Below, in pieces: positions 25,232-34,550 of a stretch of DNA of 64,000 nucleotides (position 1 is its first letter; every line of letters begins with the position of its first letter). Origin of the DNA: Salinispora mooreana (GTDB lineage: Bacteria > Actinomycetota > Actinomycetes > Mycobacteriales > Micromonosporaceae); assembly GCF_000379065.1 (NCBI RefSeq), contig NZ_KB900614.1, positions 828,107 through 892,106 on the forward strand, read 5' to 3'. The translations under genes were made by a program, and so were the position numbers. A model generated the notes under the pieces. The model was not told where the DNA came from. It did no database searches and saw only the letters and a program-made list of their open reading frames with translations.

Positions 25232-28200
25232 TCAGGACGCCGCTGAGGTCCGCACCAGGGTTCGGATCTGACGTAGCAGCACCGACAGGGCGGCCAGGTC
25301 GGCCCGGGACTCGTCGAACTCCCCCATCGCCCGCTGTGCACGGTGGATCGAGGTAGCGTTCGACTGCTCCCACTGCTGCACCCGCTCCACCGGTGGCAGG
25401 TCGCCCGGGGTACCCCCCAACACCTCGGTGGTCAGCGCGGCGAGCGCGGCGTACAGGTCGTACCGCAGCGCCATCCGGGCCAGTGTCTGCCACCGGTCCT
25501 CTCGCGGCAGCAGCGAGATCTTCGACAGCAGCGAGTCCACCCGGAACCGATCCGACAGGACGAAGTAGACCGACGCGACCTCGGACACGTCCCGCCCACT
25601 GCTCGCCGCAGTCTCGACGACATCGAGCAGGCCGAAGCTGTACATCAGCCGAACCGTCTGCTGCGCCAGGTCCCGCGGCAGTCCCTTGGCAACCATTGAC
25701 TCGAGGTGCGCCGCGACTGCCTCCCGCTCGCTGCCGTAGAAGAGCGTCTCCATCCGCGGTAGGAGGTGGGCGACCCCGTCACGCAGCCGCGCGATCTCCG
25801 CCGGCACGTCGATCGGAGAGCGGCGGTTGGTCACCAGCCACCGAACCGCCCGGTCCAGCAGGCGCCGAAAGTCCAGGTAGACATCGGTCTGCAGGTCAGG
25901 GGCGACTCGGTTGTCCAGCTCCTCGACGGCGTTCCAGATCCCGCGCAGCCCGAACACCTCGCGGACCACCACGTACGCGCGGAGCACGTCGGCGGCGCTC
26001 GCTCCGGTCTCCTCGACCACCCGGTAGACGAACGAGATACCGCCCCGGTTGATCGTCTCGTTAACCAACATGGTGGTGACGATGTCCCGGCGCAACCGGT
26101 GGCGGGACATCCGCTCGGCGAACCGCTCCCGCATCGGCGTGGGGAAGTAGTTGACCAACAGCTCAGTCGTCCACTCCTCGTCGGCCAAGCCCTCCGCCAG
26201 GATCTCCTTCTCGAGCACGATCTTGACGTACGCGAGAAGCACCGCGAACTCCGGCGCGGTCATCCCGGACTCCATCCGGACCGCCAGTTCCTCGTCCGGT
26301 GGCAGCGCCTCCAGCGCCCGGTCCAGGGCACCCGAGCGCTCCAGTTCAACGATCATCCGTCGGTGCACCGGCAACAGCGACGGCGCCTGGGCCTGTGCGT
26401 TGCTGATCGCCCGCGCCTGGTCGTAGTTGTCCCGCAGCACCAACTCGGCGACCTCGTCGGTCATCTCGGCGAGCAACTCGTCCCGCTCACCGACGGTCAG
26501 CTCCCCGTCGGCGACCGCCGTGTTCAACAGGATCTTGATGTTCACCTCGTGGTCCGAGCAGTCCACCCCGGCCGCGTTGTCGATGAAGTCGGTGTAGATC
26601 CGACCACCCGCCTCGGCGTACTCGATCCGGCCGAGCTGGGTGCAGCCCAGGTTGCCCCCCTCTCCGACGACCCGGCAACGCAGGTCCTTGCCGTCAACCC
26701 GGATCGCGTCGTTGGACTTGTCCCCCACCTCGACGTTGGTCTGACTCGAGGCCTTGATGTAGGTGCCGATGCCGCCGTTCCAGAACAGGTCGACCGAGGC
26801 GGTGAGGATCGCCTTCATCAACTCCTGCGGGCTGAGCTGCGACACACCGTCCTCGATACCGAGCGCCGCCCGCACCTGCGGCGAGATCGGCACCGACTTC
26901 GCGGTACGGAGGAACACGCCGCCCCCCTCGGAGATCAACTCCGGGTTGTACTCCTCCCACGTCGACCGAGACAGGTCGAACAGCCGCTTCCGCTCCGTCC
27001 AGGAGGTGGTGGCGTCCGGATTCGGGTCGAGGAAGATGTGTCGGTGGTCGAAGGCGGCCACCAGCCGGATGTGCTGCGACAGCAGCATCCCGTTGCCGAA
27101 AACGTCACCGGACATGTCGCCGACGCCGACCACCGTGAATTCCTGGGTCTGGGTGTCGTGCCCCAACTCGCGGAAGTGCCGTTTCACCGACTCCCAGGCG
27201 CCGCGGGCGGTGATCCCCATCTTCTTGTGGTCGTAGCCCGCCGAACCACCGGAGGCGAACGCGTCGCCCAGCCAGAAGTTGTGGGCCGTGGAGATCTCGT
27301 TGGCGATGTCGGAGAAGGTGGCGGTGCCCTTGTCCGCCGCGACAACCATGTACGGGTCGTCCCCGTCGTGGCGAACCACATCCGGCGGCGGCACAATCTC
27401 GCCGCTGACGATGTTGTCGGTGGCGTCCAGCAGCGCGGAGATGAACTCCTTGTAACAGGCCACGGCTTCGTCCCGGTCGCCCGGCTTCCGCTTGAGCACG
27501 AAGCCACCCTTGGCCCCGACGGGGACGATCACGGCGTTCTTCACCATCTGCGCCTTGACCAGACCGAGTACTTCGGTACGGAAGTCCTCCCGCCGGTCGG
27601 ACCAGCGCAACCCGCCCCGAGCCACCGGCCCGAAGCGCAGGTGCACACCCTCGAACCGGGGCGAGTACACGAAAATCTCGTACCGGGGCCGCGGCGCCGG
27701 CAGGTCCGGGATCGCCTGTGGATCCAGCTTCAGGGCGACATATGGCTTCGGCCGTCCGTCAACGCGCTTCTGGTAGAAGCTCGTCCGCAGGGTGGCCTGG
27801 ATCAGAGTCAGGTATGACCGGAGGATTCGGTCCTGGTCGAGGCTGGCCACGTCGTCGAGCGCGGCACGCAGTTCGGCGACCAGCTCCCTACTCTGCTGCT
27901 GGCGCTGCTCGGTGCTGGTTGAGCCCGGCGCGAACCGGGCCTCAAAGAGCCGCACCAGCAGGGCCGCGATCCGCGGATACGCGATGAACGTCGACTCCAT
28001 GTAGTCCTGGGAGAAGACCGTGCCCGCCTGACGCAGATACTTGGCGTAGGCCCGTAACACGACCACCTGCCGCCAGGTGAGGCCGGCGCGCAGGACCAGC
28101 GCGTTGAAGCCGTCCACCTCGGCCTCGCCCCGCCACGCCGCCGCAAAGGCGTTCTCCACGTGCGGGCGAACCTCGACGAGCTCCTGGTGCCCCTCCGGCA

Positions 28201-30289
28201 ACCGCAGGCCGAAGTCGTACAGCCAGATCCGACCGTCAATGCGCTCTACCTCGTACGGGTGCTCGTCAACCGCCTTCACCCCGAGCGAGTGCAGCACCGG
28301 CAGCACCGCCGAGAGCATCATTGGCTCGCCGTACCGGTAGACCTTGAACCGGACGTCCATCGACTCGTCGTCGTCGCCCACCCGGCTCGCGGCACGAGGC
28401 GCCAGCTGCTTCCGGAACAGGTGCATCTCCAGCTGGCCGGACTCCTCCAGCAGCTCCAGCTTCGCCAGGTCCTTCATCGCCTCGTACGGCGTGTGCCCGT
28501 CCTTGTAGCCCTCCGGGAAGGCGTCGGCGTACCGGGAGAAGAGGTGCTTGGCCTGCTCGTCGCCGAGCTTGCGCTCCAGCACCAGCCGATAGTCGTCGTC
28601 CCAGAGGCGGGTGGCGTCGGCCAGCTCCTCGGCGAGCAGGTCGGCGTCGATATCCCCCGGCGGCTTGGTCGGGTCGGTACGCACGATGAAGTGCACCCGG
28701 GCCAGCATCGACTCGGTAACCCGGGTGGTGTAGTCGACCCCGACCCCGTTCAGCTCCCGCAGCAGGATGTCCTGCATCCGCAGCCGGTTCTGGGTGGTGA
28801 ACCGATCCCGCGGCAGATAGATCAGGCAGGAGATGAAGCGTCCGTACGCGTCCCGGCGCAGGAACACCCGCAGTTGCCGGCGGCCAGCCATGCGCAGCAC
28901 ACCGATCACCGCGTGGTACAGGTCATCGGTCTTGATCTGGAACAGCTCGTCGCGCGGATAGGTCTCCAGAATCTGGAGTAGGTCCTTGCCGGAGTGGCTA
29001 CGCAGGCTCAGGCCGGACCGATCGACCACCTCCGCCACCTTGCGCCGTACCACCGGCAGCTCCTGCACGCTGGTGCGGTACGCGGCGGTGGCGAACAGAC
29101 CGATGAACCGACGTTCCCCGACCACCTCGCCGGCCTCGTCGAACACCTTGAAGCCGATGTAGTCCAGGTACGCGGATCGGTGCACGGTAGCCCGTGAGTT
29201 CGCCTTGGTGATGACCAGCAGGCGCTTCTCGGCGACCCGCTCGTGCGCCTCGGGCGTCATCGACGACAACGCCCTTGACTCCGTGGAGTCCGAGCGCAGG
29301 ATCCCGAGGCCGGTGCCGAGCACCGCGCGCAGGGCCTTGCCACCCGCCTCCCCCTCGGCATCCACCAGGCGATACTCCCGGTAGCCGAGGAAGGTGAAGT
29401 GGTCGTGGGCGAGCCAGCGCAGCAGCTCGACCGAGTCGGTGATGTCCTTCTCCGGCACCGGCGGCCGGTTCTCGCTGTTCCGCGCGGCCGCCAGCTCGTC
29501 GGCGAGCGTCAGCGCCTGCTGGCGCATCCGGGGCCAGTCCTCGACCGCCTCCCGCACGTCGGTGAGCACGCGTTGCAGCTCCCGACGCAGGTTGTCCCGG
29601 TCCGCCGCGTCCCGGACCGGGTCGATCTCGATCCGCATCCAGCTCTCGATCAGGCCAGCGGTGGTCACCTCGTCGGGCTCCACGTCGGCGGACACCTCGA
29701 TCAGCCGGCCCAGCGGCTCGCGCCGAATCACCAGCAACGGATGGACCAGTAGGTGCACATCCAGGTGATGCGAGTTGAGCAGGGCGGTCACCGAGTCCAC
29801 CAGGAAGGGCATGTCGTCGGTGACGATCTCGACCACCGAGTGGTGCTGGTCGGCATCCGGCTCCTGGATGCGCAGTTTGAGTTCGCCCGGTACCCGCTGT
29901 TCGGCCAGCTCCCGGTGGGTACGTACCGAGTCGAGCATCTCCTCGGCGGTGAAGCCGATCAGTTCCTCATCTGGTGCGAACCGCCAGTAGCGGCGAACCA
30001 GCGACGCCGAGTCGTGGTCGTCGCCAGCGAGCGCGATCGCCTGCGCCACCAAGCGCTCCGCGTTGGGTACCGTCTCGTCGAGGTCCGAATCCTCGGCGTC
30101 CTCGCCGAAAGCGTTGGCGGGCAGGCCCAAGTCGTAGATCGAGTCGATGCTCGAACCGGTCAGGCCGGTCACACCAGTCTCGACATCACCGAACCCGTCG
30201 GAATCGGTCGCCGAATCGAAGTTGTCGTCCCGGCCGGTATCAACCTGCCGGAGGTCGGGTCCCGGTTTGGTAGCCGGACGCCGGTCCAT
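25232..30289 (-). CDS. gdhB: Large NAD-specific glutamate dehydrogenase (GDH-180 class)
   Basis: A 1685-residue cytosolic enzyme interconverting glutamate and 2-oxoglutarate plus ammonia with NAD, usually catabolic. The long N-terminal regulatory region (ACT-like segments) covers about the first 700 residues. The catalytic core carries GPVARGGLRWSDRREDFRTE, then LVKAQMVKNAVIVPVGAKGG with the substrate-binding lysines, and a Rossmann part with VGVGDMSGDVFGNGMLLS. Length fits the streptomycete/mycobacterial class of about 1600-1700. ATG 30289 has GGGGAG 8 nt upstream; a GTG three codons earlier is possible. It stands alone between a terminator and the arginase-family gene. Confidence 0.95.
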   Translation of the reverse strand: MDRRPATKPGPDLRQVDTGRDDNFDSATDSDGFGDVETGVTGLTGSSIDSIYDLGLPANAFGEDAEDSDLDETVPNAERLVAQAIALAGDDHDSASLVRRYWRFAPDEELIGFTAEEMLDSVRTHRELAEQRVPGELKLRIQEPDADQHHSVVEIVTDDMPFLVDSVTALLNSHHLDVHLLVHPLLVIRREPLGRLIEVSADVEPDEVTTAGLIESWMRIEIDPVRDAADRDNLRRELQRVLTDVREAVEDWPRMRQQALTLADELAAARNSENRPPVPEKDITDSVELLRWLAHDHFTFLGYREYRLVDAEGEAGGKALRAVLGTGLGILRSDSTESRALSSMTPEAHERVAEKRLLVITKANSRATVHRSAYLDYIGFKVFDEAGEVVGERRFIGLFATAAYRTSVQELPVVRRKVAEVVDRSGLSLRSHSGKDLLQILETYPRDELFQIKTDDLYHAVIGVLRMAGRRQLRVFLRRDAYGRFISCLIYLPRDRFTTQNRLRMQDILLRELNGVGVDYTTRVTESMLARVHFIVRTDPTKPPGDIDADLLAEELADATRLWDDDYRLVLERKLGDEQAKHLFSRYADAFPEGYKDGHTPYEAMKDLAKLELLEESGQLEMHLFRKQLAPRAASRVGDDDESMDVRFKVYRYGEPMMLSAVLPVLHSLGVKAVDEHPYEVERIDGRIWLYDFGLRLPEGHQELVEVRPHVENAFAAAWRGEAEVDGFNALVLRAGLTWRQVVVLRAYAKYLRQAGTVFSQDYMESTFIAYPRIAALLVRLFEARFAPGSTSTEQRQQQSRELVAELRAALDDVASLDQDRILRSYLTLIQATLRTSFYQKRVDGRPKPYVALKLDPQAIPDLPAPRPRYEIFVYSPRFEGVHLRFGPVARGGLRWSDRREDFRTEVLGLVKAQMVKNAVIVPVGAKGGFVLKRKPGDRDEAVACYKEFISALLDATDNIVSGEIVPPPDVVRHDGDDPYMVVAADKGTATFSDIANEISTAHNFWLGDAFASGGSAGYDHKKMGITARGAWESVKRHFRELGHDTQTQEFTVVGVGDMSGDVFGNGMLLSQHIRLVAAFDHRHIFLDPNPDATTSWTERKRLFDLSRSTWEEYNPELISEGGGVFLRTAKSVPISPQVRAALGIEDGVSQLSPQELMKAILTASVDLFWNGGIGTYIKASSQTNVEVGDKSNDAIRVDGKDLRCRVVGEGGNLGCTQLGRIEYAEAGGRIYTDFIDNAAGVDCSDHEVNIKILLNTAVADGELTVGERDELLAEMTDEVAELVLRDNYDQARAISNAQAQAPSLLPVHRRMIVELERSGALDRALEALPPDEELAVRMESGMTAPEFAVLLAYVKIVLEKEILAEGLADEEWTTELLVNYFPTPMRERFAERMSRHRLRRDIVTTMLVNETINRGGISFVYRVVEETGASAADVLRAYVVVREVFGLRGIWNAVEELDNRVAPDLQTDVYLDFRRLLDRAVRWLVTNRRSPIDVPAEIARLRDGVAHLLPRMETLFYGSEREAVAAHLESMVAKGLPRDLAQQTVRLMYSFGLLDVVETAASSGRDVSEVASVYFVLSDRFRVDSLLSKISLLPREDRWQTLARMALRYDLYAALAALTTEVLGGTPGDLPPVERVQQWEQSNATSIHRAQRAMGEFDESRADLAALSVLLRQIRTLVRTSAAS

Positions 30290-30563
30290 CGGTGCCACTC
30301 CCCTCGACCCACCGCGTCGTGGGTCACTCTGCGCCCAGCCTAGGCCCTGCCTATCTGCGCCTTGGTTGGCGGACCATCATCCGGACGTCCGGTTCGGGAC
30401 TGCCGCCTTTCACCTACTGCGATAGGGGTCGACCCACCCCGGTCTACCCCGCCTCCGGATGTTCATCACCCAGTCGGGGCCCGTCTTCGTCGTCGCGGTC
30501 TCCGACCGGGGGACAAACAGGCTGGTAAAGCCGCATTCGGGTGTAGAAAAGCCAGGAATCTGG

Positions 30564-30579
30564 GGTTGCCGAGGCGACC
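30564..30579 (-). terminator. Short hairpin after the arginase-family gene
   Basis: On the minus strand GGTCGCC and GGCAACC pair (one mismatch) around a 2-nt loop, starting 9 nt past the stop of the arginase-family gene. Weak and without a U-tract. Confidence 0.3.
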
Positions 30580-30587
30580 AACCGGCG

Positions 30588-31718
30588 TCAGCTGACTGGA
30601 CGCCTCCGGCTTGACGGGGGCCGGGCGTCCGCAGGCGCCGCCGGATCAGCGGGCACCCCCGCGCCGGTCGGCGGCTCCGGGGGCTGCTCCACGCCTGCTG
30701 GCCCACCCTGGTTGACGAGGCGCACCGGCGGCTCCGGGCTCCGGCGGCGCTCCGACCCCCGGCGCGACACGGCAGCGGTCGGCAGCCGGGCTGGGACCGA
30801 TCCCACCGCAGTGACCGGGCGGAGGCCCCCGACCAGGGTGTTAACGATCTCGGCCGCGTACGACCCGTCCGGGTCGTAGTCCGGGTCAAAAACGGTCAGC
30901 TCGACGCCGAGGCAGTGCGGGGTGTCGACCAGGCCGGCGAGCAGACTCTCCAGTTCGGCAAAGGCGATTCCGCCCGGGTCGGGAGCGTCGACGGCGGGCA
31001 TCACGGCCGGGTCCAGCACGTCCACGTCAACATGCAGCCAGTAGCCGGCGCAGTGGGTGAGCTGGTCATGCGCCCACTGCGCGGTCCGTGCCGCACCCTC
31101 TGCACGCAGCGCCGGGACCGGTCGGGTGGTGATCCCGGCGGCCTGGAGGTCGAGCCGATAGTCGTCCTGCGCCCGAATGCCCAGCACCACCACGTCGCTA
31201 TCCCGAAAGTACGGCCGCCGGCCCTCGATAGCGGTCAGGTCAAGCTGACCGCGACCGGTGACCAGGGCCAGCCCCTCACCGGCCGCCGCGCCCACGTACG
31301 AGGCGTTGCCGGGGTGCCGGAAATCCGAATGCCCGTCCACGAAGACCAGCCCGACCCGGCCACCCACCGCCACACCGAGCCGGTGCATGGCCAGCGCCGA
31401 GCCGAGCACGACCGAGCAGTCCCCGCCGAGCACCAGCGGAAACTCGCCTCGGTCTATGACCGCTCCGATCCGGTCGGCGAGCGCCACCGAGTAGTTGGCG
31501 ATCTCATACGCGTGACATACGCCATCGCCGGGTCGCCAGTCGCCCGGGTCGTACCGGAACGGGGTCAGGCAGCCGGCATCCCGGGCCCGGAGCCGGCCGA
31601 GCAGGCCCTGGTCGCGCAGGGCGCCCGGAGCCTTGCCGCAGCCCGGCACCGAGGTCGCGGTGGGCGGGCGCAGCCCAAGGTTGGTGGGCGCGTCGAGGAC
31701 GGCGATCCGGCGCATCAT
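30588..31718 (-). CDS. Arginase/agmatinase family hydrolase with a long C-terminal tail
   Basis: A 376-residue ureohydrolase-fold enzyme, likely cleaving a guanidino substrate to urea or a related product with two Mn ions. Metal motifs are FVDGHSDF (DxHxD type) and HVDVDVLDP (DxDxxDP), but the first motif reads LGGDCSVVLG where classical arginases have GGDHS, so one usual His ligand is Cys. After the catalytic domain (about residue 310) a 65-residue Pro/Arg/Ala-rich tail is appended. Two adjacent ATGs (31718 and 31715) follow GGGAG; either may be used. Agmatinase, arginase and guanidinobutyrase cannot be separated by sight. Confidence 0.8.
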   Translation of the reverse strand: MMRRIAVLDAPTNLGLRPPTATSVPGCGKAPGALRDQGLLGRLRARDAGCLTPFRYDPGDWRPGDGVCHAYEIANYSVALADRIGAVIDRGEFPLVLGGDCSVVLGSALAMHRLGVAVGGRVGLVFVDGHSDFRHPGNASYVGAAAGEGLALVTGRGQLDLTAIEGRRPYFRDSDVVVLGIRAQDDYRLDLQAAGITTRPVPALRAEGAARTAQWAHDQLTHCAGYWLHVDVDVLDPAVMPAVDAPDPGGIAFAELESLLAGLVDTPHCLGVELTVFDPDYDPDGSYAAEIVNTLVGGLRPVTAVGSVPARLPTAAVSRRGSERRRSPEPPVRLVNQGGPAGVEQPPEPPTGAGVPADPAAPADARPPSSRRRPVS

Positions 31719-31781
31719 GGGCTCCCGTCCTCAAGCTCGTGCGGGCCGGTGGTCACACCGGCCCGCGCCGACGTGACTGGA

Positions 31782-32684
31782 TCAGAACAGGGCGCTGGCC
31801 AGTGCCCGACGGGCGAGCGCCACCGCGGAATCGTCGGGACCGGCGATGGAGAAGAGGCCGACCAGGTGCTGACGCACCTTCTCCCGGTCCTCACCGGCGG
31901 TGCGGCGAACCAGCCCGACCAGACGTTGGTAGGCCTGCTCCGCCATCCCGCCGAGCACCTCGACATCGGCGGCGAGCAGCTGAGCGTCGATGTCGTCGGT
32001 GGCCGTGGCCGCCGCCGCGAGCGCCGCCTGCGGGTCGGCGCCGGCGACCCGACGGGCAAGCCCGACCTGGGCCAGCCCCGCCTCCGCCGCGGCGTCCGAC
32101 GGCGCCTCAGCCAGGATCTTGCGGTACGCCTGCTCCGCCGCGTCCAGGTCGCCGTTGAGCAGTGACTCGTCGGCCTCGTCCAACCGTGGGTCAGCCGTCT
32201 CGGTCACGCTCGCGCCACCAGCCTTGAGAACCGCCTGGATCCACTGCCGCAGCTGCGCCTCGGGCACCACCCCGGAGAACGCGTCAACCGGCTGGCCGCC
32301 GACCACCGCGTAGACCATCGGGATGCCCTGCACCCGGAACATCTGCGCCAGCCGGGGGTTGGCGTCCACGTCGACCTTGGCCAGCACCCAGGCACCGCCG
32401 CCCTCGATGGCGAGCCGTTCGAGCACCGGCGAGAGCTGTTTACAGGGCTCGCACCACTCGGCCCAGAAGTCGACGACCACCGGCGTGCTGAGCGACCGTT
32501 CAAGGACCTCGGCCTGGAAGGTCGCCTCGGTGACATCAATGACGGCGGCAGTGCTCCCGACGCCGTCATCGGACGGGTCGGACTGGGCAGGGGCGGGGGC
32601 CGGGGAGGGTGCGGGGGTGCGCAGCGCGCTGAGGTCTACCGCGCCGCGGGTAAAGATCGACGGGGTGATCCGTGGGTCGCTCAT
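31782..32684 (-). CDS. cnoX: CnoX/YbbN-type thioredoxin-TPR co-chaperone
   Basis: A 300-residue cytosolic protein: a Pro/Ala-rich N-terminus, a thioredoxin domain (about 50-160) with [20 protein letters not shown] (CxxC is CEPC) and cis-Pro GIPMVYAV, then TPR-like helices to the end ([19 protein letters not shown] and similar). This architecture matches the oxidative-stress holdase/redox chaperone family. ATG 32684 has AGG upstream. It ends the run of conserved core genes shared with other actinobacteria; a thioredoxin of this type also neighbours the thiolase/epimerase locus in mycobacteria as I recall it. Confidence 0.88.
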   Translation of the reverse strand: MSDPRITPSIFTRGAVDLSALRTPAPSPAPAPAQSDPSDDGVGSTAAVIDVTEATFQAEVLERSLSTPVVVDFWAEWCEPCKQLSPVLERLAIEGGGAWVLAKVDVDANPRLAQMFRVQGIPMVYAVVGGQPVDAFSGVVPEAQLRQWIQAVLKAGGASVTETADPRLDEADESLLNGDLDAAEQAYRKILAEAPSDAAAEAGLAQVGLARRVAGADPQAALAAAATATDDIDAQLLAADVEVLGGMAEQAYQRLVGLVRRTAGEDREKVRQHLVGLFSIAGPDDSAVALARRALASALF

Positions 32685-32797
32685 GGTTACCTAGTCTCGC
32701 ACGGGTGACGCCAATCTCCGCCCTCCGGCGACGCCGAAGGTCACGGTTCTCACGCAGGTCACCACACCTCCCCGCCGCACCTGCGGGATGCCGGCGG

Positions 32798-34486
32798 TCA
32801 GAAGCGAGCCGGCTCGCGGTAGACGCCCCACTCGAGGCGCAGCGCGTCACAGATCTCGCCCAGGGTCGCCTCGGCGCGGACCGCGTCGAGCATCATCGGG
32901 ATCATGTTCCCGCTGGTCCGGCTGACCGCGACCATCCGCTCCAACGCCGCGCTGACCTCGGCGTCGTCCCGGGCCGCCTTCCGCTCGCCGAGTGTGCGCC
33001 GCTGCTCCAGCTCGACCTCGTGCGAAATCCGCAGAATCTCCAGCTCCTTGGCGACCGTGCCGGTGTGGCAGTTAACCCCGACGATCTTCTTTTCGCCCTT
33101 CTCCAGCGCCCGCTGGTAGGCGAACGCGGCCTCGGCGATGTGCCCGGTAAACCAGCCATCCTCAATGCCCCGCAGGATTCCCGAGGTCATCGGACCGATC
33201 TCGTGCGGCCCCTCACCACCGAGCTGCCGGATCCGGGTGAAGATCTCCTCTGCCTCGGCCTCGATCTTGTCGGTGAGCGCCTCGACGTACCAGGAGCCGC
33301 CCAGCGGGTCGGCCACGTTGGTCACCCCGGTCTCCTCCATCAACACCTGTTGGGTACGCAGGGCGATCTCGGCCGACTCGTCGGTGGGCAGCGCCAGGGT
33401 TTCGTCGAGGGCGTTGGTGTGTAGCGAGTTGGTGCCGCCAAGCACGGCCGCGAGGGCCTCCACCGCGGTCCGAACCACATTGTTGACCGGCTGCTGTGCG
33501 GTCAGCGAGACCCCGGCGGTCTGCGTGTGGAAGCGCAGCCACTGCGCCTTCTCGCTGGTGGCACCGTAGACGTCGCGCAGCCAACGAGCCCAGATCCGCC
33601 GGGCGGCTCGGAACTTCGCGACCTCCTCGAAGAAGTCCACATGGGAATCAAAGAAGAAGCTCAGGCCCGGGGCGAAGACGTTCACGTCGAGGCCGCGGGA
33701 GAGGCCCAGCTCGACGTAGCCGAAGCCGTCGGCAAGGGTGTATGCCAGCTCCTGCGCGGCCGTCGAGCCCGCCTCCCGGATGTGGTAGCCGGAGACGGAG
33801 AGCGGTTTGTACCGGGGTATCTCCCGGGCGCAGTACTCCATGAGGTCGCCGATGAGACGCAGGTGCGGCTCCGGGTCGAAGAGCCACTCTTTCTGTGCGA
33901 TGTACTCCTTGAAGATGTCCGTCTGCAGGGTGCCATCCAGGCGGGAGAGGTCCGCGCCCTGCCGCTCGGCAGCGATCAGATACATGCAGAAGACCGGGAC
34001 GGCCGGCCCGGAGATAGTCATACTCGTCGTGACACCGGCCAGGTCGATGCCGTCGAAGAGCACCTCCATGTCGGCGGCGCTGTCCACCGCTACCCCGCAG
34101 TGCCCGACCTCGCCGAGTGACTGCGGATCATCCGAGTCACGCCCCATCAGCGTGGGCATGTCGAAGGCGACGGAGAGCCCGCCGCCCCCCGCGCCCAGGA
34201 TCATCTTGTAGCGCTCGTTGGTCTGCTGGGCGTTACCGAAGCCGGCGAACTGCCGGATGGTCCAGGCCCGCCCTCGGTACCCGGTCGGGTGTAGACCACG
34301 GGTGTACGGGAACTCACCCGGCCAGCCGATCCGCTCGAAGCCGGGGTGATCCACTCCCTCTGGCGGCCCATACACCGGGGCGACAGTCATCCCGGAGAGC
34401 GTGGTGAAGTCGGCGTCCCGTTTGCGCGCGGCATCGTAGCGGTCCTGCCAGCGTCTGCGTCCAGCGGCGATCTCGTCGGCGTTCAT
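32798..34486 (-). CDS. icmA: Isobutyryl-CoA mutase large subunit (IcmA-like)
   Basis: A 562-residue TIM-barrel subunit of a B12-dependent acyl-CoA mutase without the cobalamin-binding domain. It should interconvert isobutyryl- and n-butyryl-CoA with a separate small subunit. The substrate determinants are Icm-like: TIRQFAGFGNA has Phe where methylmalonyl-CoA mutase has the carboxylate-binding Tyr (RQYAGF), and KEYIAQKEW has Gln where that enzyme has Arg. ATG 34486 has GAGGAG upstream; the longer frame is shadow. No small (B12) subunit gene is in the window. MeaB lies immediately upstream on the same strand, with 64 nt between. Confidence 0.88.
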   Translation of the reverse strand: MNADEIAAGRRRWQDRYDAARKRDADFTTLSGMTVAPVYGPPEGVDHPGFERIGWPGEFPYTRGLHPTGYRGRAWTIRQFAGFGNAQQTNERYKMILGAGGGGLSVAFDMPTLMGRDSDDPQSLGEVGHCGVAVDSAADMEVLFDGIDLAGVTTSMTISGPAVPVFCMYLIAAERQGADLSRLDGTLQTDIFKEYIAQKEWLFDPEPHLRLIGDLMEYCAREIPRYKPLSVSGYHIREAGSTAAQELAYTLADGFGYVELGLSRGLDVNVFAPGLSFFFDSHVDFFEEVAKFRAARRIWARWLRDVYGATSEKAQWLRFHTQTAGVSLTAQQPVNNVVRTAVEALAAVLGGTNSLHTNALDETLALPTDESAEIALRTQQVLMEETGVTNVADPLGGSWYVEALTDKIEAEAEEIFTRIRQLGGEGPHEIGPMTSGILRGIEDGWFTGHIAEAAFAYQRALEKGEKKIVGVNCHTGTVAKELEILRISHEVELEQRRTLGERKAARDDAEVSAALERMVAVSRTSGNMIPMMLDAVRAEATLGEICDALRLEWGVYREPARF

Positions 34487-34550
34487 CCGCGGGGCTCCTC
34501 CTCGGGTCTGCGACTCCACCTCCGAGTGTAGGTCCTGTCCTGAACGGTCG

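Noticed and set aside
25766..27817. Long plus-strand frame opposite glutamate dehydrogenase
   Set aside because: Shadow of a GC-rich coding strand; the minus frame is a full-length conserved enzyme.
32798..34486. Methylmalonyl-CoA mutase
   Set aside because: Active-site Phe and Gln replace the Tyr and Arg required for methylmalonyl-CoA, and the B12 domain is absent; IcmA fits better.
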